The notes beneath the pieces are model-generated. The model saw only the letters and a list, made by a program, of their open reading frames with translations, was not told the origin of the DNA and did not search any database. A stretch of DNA of 42,774 nucleotides from Rheinheimera lutimaris (GTDB taxonomy: Bacteria > Pseudomonadota > Gammaproteobacteria > Enterobacterales > Alteromonadaceae), in assembly GCF_013283795.1 (NCBI RefSeq), contig NZ_JABSOD010000026.1, positions 1 to 42,774 of the forward strand, in the 5' to 3' direction. This document shows positions 1 to 7,735 of the stretch, one piece after another. Each line of letters opens with the position of its first letter. Position 1 is the first letter of the stretch. Made by a program: the position numbers and the translations under genes.

Positions 1-1
1 G

Positions 2-26
2 CCACCTCCTATGGAGGTGGATTTTT
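2..26 (+). terminator. Rho-independent terminator of an upstream gene
   Basis: CCACCTCC (2-9) and GGAGGTGG (13-20) form a perfect 8-bp stem with a 3-nt loop, followed by ATTTTT. The T-run is only on the plus-strand side, so it ends a plus-strand transcript that enters from outside the window. Confidence 0.85.
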
Positions 27-185
27 ACTTTCAGAATACTTGATTGGCTACATTTTTATACAAAACCACACAGTTACTACACGGCATTTGACGCTATAGT
101 TACAGTTAACAGTAAACTTATCGGCCATAGTTTGTTCTAATCTTAGCTATAACAGCTAAACCACGTCAGGTTTCAGGAGGTCGTA

Positions 186-719
186 ATGCGAAATATACTA
201 CTGGCTTGCAGCATAGCTGCACTGGCTGCCGGTGCTGTGCAGGCAGCAGAAGTAAAAGTACAGTGGCAGGAACCGGAAAAATTTACCGACATCCGCCCCG
301 CCAATGATAGCCGTAAAGCATACCGTGAACGGGTAATGAAAAAGTTTGACGGCTTTTTTACTGAGATGGCCGCCAAACTACCGGAGGGTTACAGCTGGCA
401 GGTAACCGTAACAGACATTGATCTGGCCGGTGATATTGATTACTTCGCCGGTGGTGCCGGTAATGCCCTACGGATTGTCAAAGATATCTATTCGCCGGCA
501 ATCAAGTTCAGCCATGTGCTGCGCGATAAGCATGGTGAAGAGGTGATCAGTAACGAAGAAAAACTGCGCGATATGGGCTTTATGCATTCATTGCGTTCTG
601 TTGGCGACAATGAAGAGTTCCGCTATGAAAAGCAGATGCTTAGCAGCTGGTTTGATAAGGAGCTTCTGCCCAAGGTAGAGCAATACGCGCTGGCGTTGCC
701 TAAAGTGAGCACTAACTAA
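186..719 (+). CDS. DUF3016 family periplasmic protein
   Basis: This is a 177-residue protein with a signal peptide (MRNILLACSIAALAAGAVQA, cleavage after about residue 20), so it is probably periplasmic. The mature part starts with the pattern typical of DUF3016 proteins: a 'VQWQEPEKFTDIRPAN' segment, then 'YSWQVTVTDIDLAGD', then a conserved core ending in 'RYEKQMLSSWFDKEL'. The family is frequent in Alteromonadales and Shewanella and has no known function. A strong AGGAGG lies 6 bases before the ATG. The gene stands alone: a terminator lies upstream and the next gene is convergent with a 1-base gap. A TTGACG at 88-93 may be part of its promoter. The family call is from memory of conserved motifs; function is unknown. 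Confidence 0.8.
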   Translation: MRNILLACSIAALAAGAVQAAEVKVQWQEPEKFTDIRPANDSRKAYRERVMKKFDGFFTEMAAKLPEGYSWQVTVTDIDLAGDIDYFAGGAGNALRIVKDIYSPAIKFSHVLRDKHGEEVISNEEKLRDMGFMHSLRSVGDNEEFRYEKQMLSSWFDKELLPKVEQYALALPKVSTN

Positions 720-720
720 G

Positions 721-999
721 CTAGAGCAAACTGGCTATCTGACGGTAAATATCTAACGCCTCCTGCCGGCTTAACTGGCCGGCAGAGGCCGCGCGGCCAA
801 TACTGCTGGACACTCTTACTGATTCACTGCCGCTGTTGTCTGCTGTAACCGCGGCGGTATTGCCGCTTGCGGCAGCAGAAGAAGCATTGAGTAGCGTGGG
901 TTCGCGGCTAACGTTGTTGCTGTCAGCCGCAACTTGTTGGCCAAGCTGCGTAGCGCTGCGATTTACGGCAACCTGCGGGCTTACACTTATCGCTGACAT
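721..999 (-). CDS. Hypothetical small Ala/Ser-rich protein
   Basis: This 92-residue protein starts at the ATG at 999, which is preceded by GGAGG at the right distance; a TTG 12 bases further upstream is in frame but has no such site. It has no signal peptide or membrane segment. The first 70 residues are low-complexity (Ala, Ser, Asn, Val, Thr) and look disordered. Only the last 20 ('LSRQEALDIYRQIASLL') look like an amphipathic helix. I do not recognise a domain. Similar short proteins in Rheinheimera-type genomes are, as I recall, sometimes labelled ParA-like, but nothing here resembles a ParA ATPase. The good ribosome binding site argues that it is real. Confidence 0.65.
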   Translation of the reverse strand: MSAISVSPQVAVNRSATQLGQQVAADSNNVSREPTLLNASSAAASGNTAAVTADNSGSESVRVSSSIGRAASAGQLSRQEALDIYRQIASLL

Positions 1000-1080
1000 A
1001 ACTACCTCCAATCATCTTTTAGACTAGTGTAGGCGTCGGTTAGCGTTAGATTATTTTTTGATCAAAATTACCCTGTTATT

Positions 1081-1389
1081 TTATTTTGTTATAACAGCGC
1101 GAAACTCTGCCAGGGTGCTGTGGAGTTGTTTTAACTGCTGCACAACCCGCTGTAGTGTCGCAGTATTAAACTGCTGGCTTTGGCGCATGGCGGCGACTTG
1201 TTCAGCTGTTTCGGCCAAGTAAGGCATAAAACGGTTGGCGGATACCTGAAACAGTTTGTTATCGGCAAAAATGCGCTGATGTTTGGCATGGCCTTGCTGC
1301 TGCAGGCTATCGAGCAGGGCGTCAGCGTCCAGCGCTTTGCGGTACAGCTCTTTTAAGTTGTCATCAAGTTGGTTAAGTAAGGTATCCAT
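1081..1389 (-). CDS. Short PriC-like protein (N-terminal domain only)
   Basis: This 102-residue protein is almost entirely helical. Residues from about 36 on ('RIFADNKLFQ ... YLAETAEQVAAMRQ') follow the E. coli PriC pattern 'F-D-x-LFQ ... CLDEAGDNLAALRH', and the later 'LQRVVQQLKQLHSTLAEFR' matches the next PriC helix. PriC is the primosomal protein that helps reload DnaB at stalled forks. E. coli PriC is about 175 residues, and the basic C-terminal part is absent here because the reading frame stops at 'AVITK'. The resemblance is from memory and is weak to moderate; an unrelated helical protein is possible. It is transcribed away from the MerC-like gene and shares the intergenic region with it. 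Confidence 0.5.
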   Translation of the reverse strand: MDTLLNQLDDNLKELYRKALDADALLDSLQQQGHAKHQRIFADNKLFQVSANRFMPYLAETAEQVAAMRQSQQFNTATLQRVVQQLKQLHSTLAEFRAVITK

Positions 1390-1517
1390 AATACGACTAC
1401 GCAGTAAAAAGTGGCGTTATTATGCCACAAAGCCACTTTGGCTTCAGCAGACTTAGGCTGGTGCCGGGCCGTTGCAGCATTATTTTTTTTCGCTGAGCAT
1501 TTCTTTAGCAAACGTTT

Positions 1518-1536
1518 TGTTATATTATCTCGTTTC
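1518..1536 (+). promoter_or_regulatory. Candidate Zur (zinc uptake regulator) operator
   Basis: TGTTATATTATCTCGTTTC matches the gammaproteobacterial Zur box TGTTATANTATAACATTTC at 15 of 18 defined positions. It lies about 30 bases before the assigned start of the MerC-like gene, and its TATATTAT core could double as a -10 element, which is the usual layout for Zur repression. A clear zur gene lies at 28662-29102 in the same window. The site call is by eye against the remembered E. coli consensus. Confidence 0.55.
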
Positions 1537-1564
1537 TTTATTTTCAGCTGCCAGAGTACGCCAA

Positions 1565-1954
1565 GTGTTAGCAACAGTAAGAAACGTATTTGATAAAGTA
1601 GGTATTACAGTGACGTCGCTTTGCGCCATTCACTGCATTATGCTGCCGATCATTCTGCCGGTTTTGCCGTTACTGGGCCTCAGCGTTGGCCATAATCATG
1701 CGTTTGAGCGCGTGATGTTGCTGGTTACTATAGTACTGGGCTTTATTGCGTTGTTTATTGGTTTTCATCGCTATCACCGCAAGCTGTATCCGTTTTATTC
1801 ATTATTTTTAGGTGTGTTTATCTACTGGCAGCGCGATGTGTGGGGCCATGAATATGAGCATGCGGTGCTGATTGTTGGTGCATCGCTGGTGGTGTTAGCG
1901 CATGTGATGAATATGCGTTTGTGTAATAGCTGCAAAAGCTGTCACGATCATTAG
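1565..1954 (+). CDS. MerC-family membrane protein
   Basis: This is a polytopic inner-membrane protein of about 129 residues. The N-terminal part carries the MerC signature CAIHC (residues 20-24) followed by proline-rich hydrophobic helices ('MLPIILPVLPLLGL'); three more hydrophobic segments follow. It ends in a Cys/His-rich tail, CNSCKSCHDH, suited to binding a soft or borderline metal. MerC proteins transport mercuric ions in mer operons, but no mer genes are present here, and chromosomal MerC-like proteins are often of unknown substrate. The Zur-like site upstream suggests zinc rather than mercury. The start is uncertain: GTG at 1565 suits the family N-terminus, a TTG at 1472 would run through the operator, and GTG at 1610 is also possible. 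Confidence 0.75.
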   Translation: MLATVRNVFDKVGITVTSLCAIHCIMLPIILPVLPLLGLSVGHNHAFERVMLLVTIVLGFIALFIGFHRYHRKLYPFYSLFLGVFIYWQRDVWGHEYEHAVLIVGASLVVLAHVMNMRLCNSCKSCHDH

Positions 1955-1970
1955 GCAGCAAAATATATAA

Positions 1971-1995
1971 AAAATCCCGCTACGGCGGGATTTTT
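1971..1995. terminator. Bidirectional terminator between convergent genes
   Basis: AAAATCCCGC, a TACG loop and GCGGGATTTTT form a GC-rich stem with A/T tracts on both sides. It can end both the MerC-like gene (plus) and the phosphodiesterase gene (minus). Confidence 0.85.
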
Positions 1996-2006
1996 GCTTT
2001 ATAGCC

Positions 2007-2708
2007 TCAGTTTTGCTCTGTTAACCGCTGCCGGCTGCGGGCCGGATAATTACTGAAAATGCCGTCTACGCCGTAGTGTTGCATGCGGGCAATATCATCC
2101 TGCTGGTCAACGGTATACACATACACCTTTAAACCCCGCGCCTTAGCATCATCCACAAATGCCTGATTAATAAAACTGACATCGCAGTTGACGGAGTAAG
2201 CCTGCAGGGCTTGGGCAAAGGCGGCGTAATCCAGAGGCAGGCTGGCGGTAAGCGCGCCCAGCTTTAGCTCTGGCCTGTGTCGTCTGAGCTCTGCCAGCAG
2301 GTGATGGTTAAAAGATGAGATAAGCAGCCGCTGGCTGTCAAACTGGAGCTCTTGCTGTGCTTTATCCAGCAGGGCCAGCAGTGGTGCTACCGTATTGTCG
2401 CCTTTAAGCTCTATATTCAGCCATAAGCCTGTTGCTGCCAGCCGCTGCAATATCTGCCACAGCTTAGGAATACGCTCGCCGTGGCCGGCGTCGAGTTGCA
2501 TCAGTTGCTCTACACTGTATTGATAAATACTGCCGCTGCCATTGGTAGTGCGCGCCAGATGATGATCATGAATAACAATAAGTTCGCCTTGCACGGCGAA
2601 TACGTCTATTTCTATGGCGTCGGCACCCTGAGCTATAGCCTGCTCAATAGCCAGCAGGGTATTTTCCGGGTAGTCGCCACTGGCACCACGATGAGCAATG
2701 ATTTGCAT
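2007..2708 (-). CDS. ugpQ: Glycerophosphodiester phosphodiesterase
   Basis: A cytoplasmic GDPD-family enzyme of 233 residues that hydrolyses glycerophosphodiesters from phospholipid breakdown to glycerol-3-phosphate and an alcohol. The TIM-barrel signature is complete: H6-R7 in 'IIAHRGA', E15-N16, the metal ligands E33 and D35 in 'AIEIDV', and H47-D48 in 'VIHDH'. The C-terminal 'VDGIFSNYPAR' is also typical. There is no signal peptide, so it is the cytoplasmic UgpQ-type rather than periplasmic GlpQ. AGGA lies a suitable distance before the ATG. It is followed by the shared terminator and preceded by a repeat-containing gap, so it is a single-gene unit. The symbol is by family resemblance. Confidence 0.85.
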   Translation of the reverse strand: MQIIAHRGASGDYPENTLLAIEQAIAQGADAIEIDVFAVQGELIVIHDHHLARTTNGSGSIYQYSVEQLMQLDAGHGERIPKLWQILQRLAATGLWLNIELKGDNTVAPLLALLDKAQQELQFDSQRLLISSFNHHLLAELRRHRPELKLGALTASLPLDYAAFAQALQAYSVNCDVSFINQAFVDDAKARGLKVYVYTVDQQDDIARMQHYGVDGIFSNYPARSRQRLTEQN

Positions 2709-2775
2709 GTCAGGTCCTGTTCGTAGGAATTAAAGATAAAACCGGCAGAAGTGAATGCAGAGTATTTTTTTCGGC

Positions 2776-2903
2776 GACCGTTGCAGGCCAGGATGCTGAC
2801 AAATTCGCCTGGAGCGAATTTGAACAGCTGCGCTGGTCCGTAGGATAAACTTCATGGATGAAGTTTATAATCGAGCCCCCAAGGATGGGTTCACGGCGTG
2901 TTG
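2776..2903 (+). repeat. Dispersed multi-hairpin repeat, copy A
   Basis: This gap holds two stacked palindromes and a conserved tail. CAAATTCGC/GCGAATTTG (2800-2822) is a perfect 9-bp stem with a CTGGA loop, flanked by weaker complementary arms. ATAAACTTC/GAAGTTTAT (2845-2868) is a perfect 9-bp stem with CATGGATG at its apex. Then come TCGAGCC (2871-2877) and TTCACGGCGTGTTG (2890-2903). The second palindrome and tail recur in inverted orientation at 22613-22711, and the first palindrome recurs at 23723-23745. No gene is seen in 2709-2959. Confidence 0.75.
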
Positions 2904-2906
2904 CAG

Positions 2907-2945
2907 AAAAAATATACGGCGCATTCACGTTTTCGAAGCGCCGTA
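2907..2945 (-). terminator. Terminator of the psd transcript
   Basis: On the minus strand TACGGCGC and GCGCCGTA (2938-2945 and 2915-2922) pair perfectly around a 15-nt loop, followed by an A/T stretch read as TATTTTTT. It lies 15 bases after the psd stop codon. Confidence 0.65.
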
Positions 2946-2959
2946 GCTGAAGACTAGCT

Positions 2960-3820
2960 TTAAATTGCTGTATTAGCAAAAGGCGCACCCATGCGGGTAA
3001 CGCTGCCAGGCTGCTGATCTTCTGGAAATTGCAGCTTGTCCGCCGCAAAGGCCAGTACCACAGTTGACCCCAGCTTGAAGCGGCCCATCTCCGCGCCTTT
3101 TTCCAGCGTAATGGCATTTTTGCCGTGCGCCGGGTAGGTCCAGCGGAACACATTTTTACCGGCCGGCGGCGTAACGGTGCCGGCCCAGACAGTCTCAATA
3201 CTGGCAACGATAGTTGCACCAACCAATACCAGCGCCATCGGGCCCAGTTCCGTGTCAAAAATAGTCACTACGCGCTCGTTACGGGCAAATAAGTCCGGCA
3301 CGTTTTCTGCGGTTAGCGGGTTTACCGAGAATAAATCGCCCGGCACATAAATCATCTGGCGTAAGGTGCCGCTAACCGGCATATGAATACGGTGATAATC
3401 TTTCGGTGCCAGATAAATAGTGGCAAAGTCGCCACCCATAAAAGGCTCTGCGGTAGCCATATCGCCGCCCAGCAGAGCTTGCAACGAATAGTTGTGATTT
3501 TTCGCTTGCACCAACTGCCCCTGCACAATGGGGCCAAGCTGGCTGATACAGCCATCTACCGGATGCGCCACTATATCGGCTTCTGTCGCCAAAGGGCGAA
3601 TGCCGTCTTTTAACGGCCGGGTAAAGAACTCATTAAAACTGGCATAATCTTGCGCCCGTTCAAACTGCGCCTCGGCCATATTAATGCCATAGGCTTTAAT
3701 AAAGCGGTTAATTAAAAAGTGTGTAAACCAGCCCAATTTTGCGGCGGCTAATTTACCCACCAGGCGTGAAATTAAATGCTTCGGCATCAGGTATTGCAGG
3801 GTAATTTTTAAATTATCCAT
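2960..3820 (-). CDS. psd: Phosphatidylserine decarboxylase proenzyme
   Basis: Psd makes phosphatidylethanolamine from phosphatidylserine at the inner membrane. The 286-residue proenzyme is the usual length. The self-cleavage site LGST is at residues 250-253, and Ser252 becomes the pyruvoyl cofactor of the small alpha chain (about 35 residues). Conserved blocks '[12 protein letters not shown]', '[11 protein letters not shown]' and '[13 protein letters not shown]' (with the processing-site His residues) are intact. It begins 17 bases after rsgA on the same strand, an operon pair found in many gammaproteobacteria, and is followed by its own terminator. Confidence 0.96.
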   Translation of the reverse strand: MDNLKITLQYLMPKHLISRLVGKLAAAKLGWFTHFLINRFIKAYGINMAEAQFERAQDYASFNEFFTRPLKDGIRPLATEADIVAHPVDGCISQLGPIVQGQLVQAKNHNYSLQALLGGDMATAEPFMGGDFATIYLAPKDYHRIHMPVSGTLRQMIYVPGDLFSVNPLTAENVPDLFARNERVVTIFDTELGPMALVLVGATIVASIETVWAGTVTPPAGKNVFRWTYPAHGKNAITLEKGAEMGRFKLGSTVVLAFAADKLQFPEDQQPGSVTRMGAPFANTAI

Positions 3821-3837
3821 TATGGTCTCGTGAAAGG

Positions 3838-4872
3838 TTAAAAGTAATTTGGTTTGTCCTGCGCCATGCTGGCGAGGATTTTCAGATAACTGTCGTAACG
3901 CTCTGTGCTGACATCGCCGTTCTCAACTGCGTGTTGAATGGCACAGCCCGGATCGGAAATATGCTTACAATCACGGAATTTGCAGCGCCCGAGCCAGGGC
4001 GTAAATTCAGTAAAGCCTTGAGTTACTTCTTCCGGCGTTAAATGCCACAAAGCAAACTCGCGGATACCCGGCGAATCAATTAAATCGCCGCCTTCCGGCA
4101 GATGGTACAAACGCGATACTGTTGTAGTGTGTTGGCCCAGGCCGGAGTTGCCGGATACTTCCTGTGTGTGCGCTTCAAGCCCCGGCATTAAGTGATTCAT
4201 CAATGATGACTTGCCCACACCGGACTGGCCGACAAAAATACTGGTACCGCTGTGCAAGTAATCCAGCAGTTGTTGCATGCCAACGCCGCTTTTGGCACTG
4301 ACAGCTAAAAAGTTATAGCCAAGTTTGCGGTACAACGCCAATTGTTGTTCGGTTTGTGCCAGCTCTGCGCTGCTGAGCAAATCCACTTTGTTAATAACCA
4401 GCAAGGGTTTAATGCCGGTCATTTCTGCGGCAACTAAATAGCGGTCGATAATATTCAGCGACAACGCCGGTAATACCGCCGAGACGATAATCATTAAATC
4501 AATATTGGCCGCTACCGGCTTTAAGCCGTCGTAGAAATCCGGCCGCAACAGCACGGAACTGCGCTCTTCTACTGCGTCTATTACACCATCGACACCGCCG
4601 GTAGGCTGCAGCGAGCGGCGCCAGACTACGCGATCACCGGTAACTAACGACGCCACCGAACGGCGCATATTACAGCGCACAACGGTGCCCTCGCTGTCTT
4701 CAACATCGGCGTGTTGGCCAAAACGGCTGAGTATTAACCCGGTTTCGGCTGCAGCGAAGCTGGTGTCATCGACAGATTCGACACCCTTGTTTTTCGGCGC
4801 GCGCAAGCGCTTGCCGGCGTTATCGACAATACGTTGCTGTTGGCGCTGAGTGAGATGTTTTTTCTTTGTCAC
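3838..4872 (-). CDS. rsgA: Ribosome small-subunit maturation GTPase RsgA
   Basis: RsgA (YjeQ) is a GTPase that checks late 30S assembly. The 344-residue frame shows an OB-fold region ('[10 protein letters not shown] ... [18 protein letters not shown]'), then the circularly permuted G domain with NKVDL before the P-loop GQSGVGKSS, and a C-terminal zinc knuckle '[14 protein letters not shown]'. I place the start at the GTG at 4872 ([15 protein letters not shown]) because this matches the family's basic N-terminus; the frame continues open another 31 codons upstream, but that stretch does not resemble RsgA and would run into the divergent promoter region of orn. No strong ribosome binding site is visible before the GTG. 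Confidence 0.93.
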   Translation of the reverse strand: MTKKKHLTQRQQQRIVDNAGKRLRAPKNKGVESVDDTSFAAAETGLILSRFGQHADVEDSEGTVVRCNMRRSVASLVTGDRVVWRRSLQPTGGVDGVIDAVEERSSVLLRPDFYDGLKPVAANIDLMIIVSAVLPALSLNIIDRYLVAAEMTGIKPLLVINKVDLLSSAELAQTEQQLALYRKLGYNFLAVSAKSGVGMQQLLDYLHSGTSIFVGQSGVGKSSLMNHLMPGLEAHTQEVSGNSGLGQHTTTVSRLYHLPEGGDLIDSPGIREFALWHLTPEEVTQGFTEFTPWLGRCKFRDCKHISDPGCAIQHAVENGDVSTERYDSYLKILASMAQDKPNYF

Positions 4873-4983
4873 TGCTGCTTTTTTCGCTCTGATATAAAGG
4901 ATGCTATTACTGCTAAGCTTAGGGCGTGTATGATACCTGTATTCTGTAAATGAACAAAGCAGCAAGCTGCGTAAGGGTTTTTC

Positions 4984-5535
4984 ATGAGCGTAAATGACAA
5001 CAATTTGATTTGGCTGGATCTGGAAATGACCGGGTTAGAACCCAAGACCGATGTCATTCTGGAAATGGCTACCATAGTAACCGACAGCCAGCTGAATATT
5101 CTTGCTGAAGGGCCGGTATTTGCCATTAAGCAACCGGATGCGGTATTGGACAATATGAGCGCCTGGTGTGTCGAGCAACATGGCAAAAGCGGTTTGACGG
5201 CGCGTTGCCGCGCAAGTACTACTACGCTGGCAGATGCAGAACAGCAAACCATCGCGTTTTTAAGCCGGTATGTAGCTGCCGGTAAATCGCCGATGTGCGG
5301 TAACAGTATCGGTCAGGACCGGCGTTTTCTGGCGGAATATGCGCCAACGCTGGAAGCATTTTTCCATTACCGTAATTTAGATGTCAGCACTGTAAAAGAA
5401 CTGGCGCGGCGCTGGCACCCGCAGGTGCTGAATAAAGTACAAAAAGCCGGCAGCCATTTGGCACTGGATGATATTCGGGAGTCGATTGCTGAATTAGTAA
5501 CCTATCGCGAGCATTTTTTTAAATTACCGCAATAA
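4984..5535 (+). CDS. orn: Oligoribonuclease
   Basis: Orn is the 3'-5' exonuclease that degrades di- to pentaribonucleotides, including pGpG from c-di-GMP turnover. The 183-residue protein has the DEDDh exonuclease motifs: D12 and E14 in 'WLDLEMTGL', the central '[12 protein letters not shown]', and a final '[10 protein letters not shown]' with the catalytic His and Asp. It is divergent from rsgA-psd, with 111 bases between the two starts, as in E. coli, and is followed by tRNA-Gly. A diguanylate cyclase fragment at the far end of the window belongs to the same signalling chemistry, but no direct link can be shown. Confidence 0.96.
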   Translation: MSVNDNNLIWLDLEMTGLEPKTDVILEMATIVTDSQLNILAEGPVFAIKQPDAVLDNMSAWCVEQHGKSGLTARCRASTTTLADAEQQTIAFLSRYVAAGKSPMCGNSIGQDRRFLAEYAPTLEAFFHYRNLDVSTVKELARRWHPQVLNKVQKAGSHLALDDIRESIAELVTYREHFFKLPQ

Positions 5536-5601
5536 AGTGCTTGCATAAGCTAACTGATTTTGTAAAATGCGCGCCATCACGACGTAACAACGTTAGTTGA
5601 T

Positions 5602-5677
5602 GCGAGTATAGCTCAGCTGGTAGAGCGCGACCTTGCCAAGGTCGAGGTCACGAGTTCGAACCTCGTTACTCGCTCCA
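5602..5677 (+). tRNA. tRNA-Gly (anticodon GCC)
   Basis: A 76-nt cloverleaf. The acceptor arms GCGAGTA and TACTCGC pair perfectly, the D-arm starts GCTCAGCTGG, the anticodon stem is CGACC/GGTCG with loop TTGCCAA (anticodon GCC at 5635-5637), and the T-arm contains GTTCGAA. The CCA end is encoded. It reads glycine GGC and GGU codons. A TAAAAT at 5573-5578 followed by a GC-rich stretch is a likely -10 element of a stable-RNA promoter; the -35 is weak. Position after orn and before queG matches other gammaproteobacteria. Confidence 0.98.
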
Positions 5678-5688
5678 AATTCGATAAG

Positions 5689-5723
5689 AAACCGCACCTT
5701 GCGCAAGCACAGTGCGGTTTTTT
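5689..5723 (+). terminator. Terminator after tRNA-Gly
   Basis: AAACCGCAC (5689-5697) and GTGCGGTTT (5712-5720) form a stem, followed by a T-run ending at 5723. Confidence 0.85.
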
Positions 5724-5771
5724 GTTTTCTGCGATATAGTTAATGCATTTTTAACACACTACCGGCCCGCT

Positions 5772-5978
5772 ATGTCTGAGTCTCCCTGTGTGCGCAATTG
5801 TTGTTTGGATCAGCAAGACTGTTGCCTGGGTTGCGGTCGCTTGTTGCAGGAAATTATTGAGTGGCACACTGCAGATGTATTGCGGCGTGAGCAAATTTTA
5901 CACCAGGCTGCACAGCGTATGGCACAACGTGAAGCCAGCGGTGCGGTTATGCGTCCCGCGGTAAGCCTTTTTGAATAA
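5772..5978 (+). CDS. DUF1289 family small cysteine protein
   Basis: A 68-residue cytoplasmic protein with the DUF1289 cysteine pattern: 'SPCVRNCCLDQQDCCLGCGRLLQEIIEW', where the cysteines in C-x3-C and C-x2-C spacing probably bind a metal or Fe-S cluster. The family has no established function. The frame is open 20 codons upstream, but the ATG at 5772 starts at the conserved part, and the earlier stretch overlaps the tRNA terminator. The last 32 bases overlap the 3' end of the convergent queG. Confidence 0.82.
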   Translation: MSESPCVRNCCLDQQDCCLGCGRLLQEIIEWHTADVLRREQILHQAAQRMAQREASGAVMRPAVSLFE

Positions 5979-7080
5979 TCCGCACCAGCCGCTCTGTACT
6001 GCGCGGCAATAACGATTCAGCCTGCCAACTTTTGCGTTTTTGTTGTGCTAACGCCCAGTGAATATGTTCGGCCACCAGCTCGCTGGCGCTATCAAGTTTA
6101 GTTGTTAATGCCTGGATAATTTCCACCTGATAAGGCGCATTACCCAAAGCGATGGCAATATTGCGCTGCCAACGCTCAAAACCAATACGGCGGATGGCAC
6201 TGCCTTCGGTATAGTTTAAAAATTCATGCTGCTGCCAGGCAAATAAACTGAGCAGACTTTGGCTTTGCCATTGTGGCCGGCGTTGAAAATCACCTTCTAT
6301 ACTCAGCGGTGCGTCACGGTTTTCCGGACACACCAGTTGGCAATCATCACAGCCATATATGCGGTTGCCCAGCAGAGGCCTGAACTCTTCCGGTATGGCC
6401 CCTTTTAACTCGATGGTCAGATAAGAAATGCAGCGTCTGGCGTCGACAACATAAGGTTCCACGATAGCGCCGGTGGGGCAGCTTGTTATGCAGGCAACAC
6501 AGCTACCGCAATCACCTTGGTGCGGTGTATCGATGGGCAAAGGCAGGTTAACCAGTAACTCGCCTAAGAAAAACCATGAGCCGGCACTGTTATTGAGTAA
6601 CAAACTGTGTTTGCCAACCCAACCCAGCCCGGCTTGTTGTGCCAGCGGCCGCTCCATAATGGGTGCAGAATCGGTAAAAGGCCGGTAACCCAGCTCAGCC
6701 ACCTGTTGATTAATACGCTCGCCTAATTGCTTCAGCCGGCTGCGTATCAGCTTATGGTAGTCGCGGCCCAGTGCATAGCGGCTGATATAGGCTTGTGTCG
6801 GGTCGGCCAGGTTGGTAGCAAAACCGGCGCCTTGCGGCAGATAATCCATGCGCACGCTTAATACCCTTAAAGTACCGGGTACCAGCTCTGCCGGGCGGGC
6901 GCGCAACATGCCGTGGCTGGCCATATAGTCCATTTCGCCGTGGTAGCCGGCATCCAGCCACTTTTGCAACTGGCGCTCAGCATCCGGCAAGGACACGCCG
7001 GTAATACCCAGTTGGGCAAAGCCGAGTTCTTTTGCCCATTGTTTTATCTGCTGCGCTAAAGTGGCGTAATCTATAGTCAT
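5947..7080 (-). CDS. queG: Epoxyqueuosine reductase
   Basis: QueG performs the last step of queuosine synthesis, reducing epoxyqueuosine in the wobble position of tRNAs with GUN anticodons, using cobalamin and two 4Fe-4S clusters. The 377-residue frame from the ATG at 7080 matches the family length. The first cluster motif 'CGSCVACITSCPTGAI' and later Cys 'RRCISYLT', and the second 'YGCDDCQLVCPEN' are complete. A C-terminal HEAT-like helical part follows. An in-frame upstream TTG or ATG region (to 7179) has no homology. The epimerase/dehydratase gene nnr, which usually follows queG divergently in this neighbourhood, is missing. Confidence 0.94.
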   Translation of the reverse strand: MTIDYATLAQQIKQWAKELGFAQLGITGVSLPDAERQLQKWLDAGYHGEMDYMASHGMLRARPAELVPGTLRVLSVRMDYLPQGAGFATNLADPTQAYISRYALGRDYHKLIRSRLKQLGERINQQVAELGYRPFTDSAPIMERPLAQQAGLGWVGKHSLLLNNSAGSWFFLGELLVNLPLPIDTPHQGDCGSCVACITSCPTGAIVEPYVVDARRCISYLTIELKGAIPEEFRPLLGNRIYGCDDCQLVCPENRDAPLSIEGDFQRRPQWQSQSLLSLFAWQQHEFLNYTEGSAIRRIGFERWQRNIAIALGNAPYQVEIIQALTTKLDSASELVAEHIHWALAQQKRKSWQAESLLPRSTERLVRIIQKGLPRDA

Positions 7081-7264
7081 GCTGTTGGTAGTTAAGAAAT
7101 CACAGTGCAATTTAACACATAGTACACTAAGGCGGGTGATGGGCGGGAACCTTGCTGCGTTGCGGGCAGTCATAAACACGGCCGGCAGTTTTACTGGCTC
7201 AGCAGATGATTAATTTGTTAACATAGCGCCGGTAATGCCTTGGCAATCGTAAGAGTGGTGGTAA

Positions 7265-7735
7265 GTGGCGCAAATTCAGTGTGTATTAAAGGATGAGGCG
7301 GCAACCTTGTTGTTGGCGCAGCAGTTAGCCCGCCATATCAGCGGTGGCCTGACCATATTTTTACATGGTGAACTTGGCGCCGGTAAAACTACGTTTAGCC
7401 GGGGGTTGATTAATAGCCTGGGGCATAAAGGCAACGTAAAGAGCCCGACTTATACTCTGGTAGAACCCTATCAGTTGGCGCAGTTGGTGGTGTACCATTT
7501 TGATCTGTATCGCTTGCGCGACAGTGAAGAGCTGGAGTTTATGGGTATCCGCGATTATTTTCGTGCCGATAGTCTTTGTCTGATTGAATGGCCGCAGCGT
7601 GGGGCCGGATATTTACCTGTGGCGGATCTCGACATACACTTAATTTTTGAACAGGAGCACCGGCGGGCTGAATTAACAGCCAATACTGCTGCCGGGCACC
7701 GCATATTAAAAGCTGTAGCGGATGATGAAAAATAA
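7265..7735 (+). CDS. tsaE: tRNA threonylcarbamoyladenosine synthesis ATPase TsaE
   Basis: TsaE is the ATPase partner of TsaB-TsaD in making t6A37 on ANN-decoding tRNAs. The 156-residue protein has the Walker A loop GELGAGKTT (residues 35-43), the switch-like 'VKSPTYTLVEPY', 'VYHFDLYRL', and 'LCLIEWPQRG', all diagnostic. It starts with GTG, with only a weak GTGGTGG-like binding site. The 3' end overlaps amiB by 14 bases, so the two are translationally linked. TTGTTAACAT at 7215-7224 sits in the likely promoter region shared divergently with queG. Confidence 0.93.
   Translation: MAQIQCVLKDEAATLLLAQQLARHISGGLTIFLHGELGAGKTTFSRGLINSLGHKGNVKSPTYTLVEPYQLAQLVVYHFDLYRLRDSEELEFMGIRDYFRADSLCLIEWPQRGAGYLPVADLDIHLIFEQEHRRAELTANTAAGHRILKAVADDEK

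Noticed and set aside
2710..3258. Minus-strand open frame of 182 residues overlapping psd
   Set aside because: It runs inside psd in another frame and through the repeat; the translation is Trp/Arg-rich with no recognisable motif, while psd is complete.
4873..4965. Longer rsgA start
   Set aside because: The extra 31 residues do not resemble RsgA and would cover the divergent orn promoter region.
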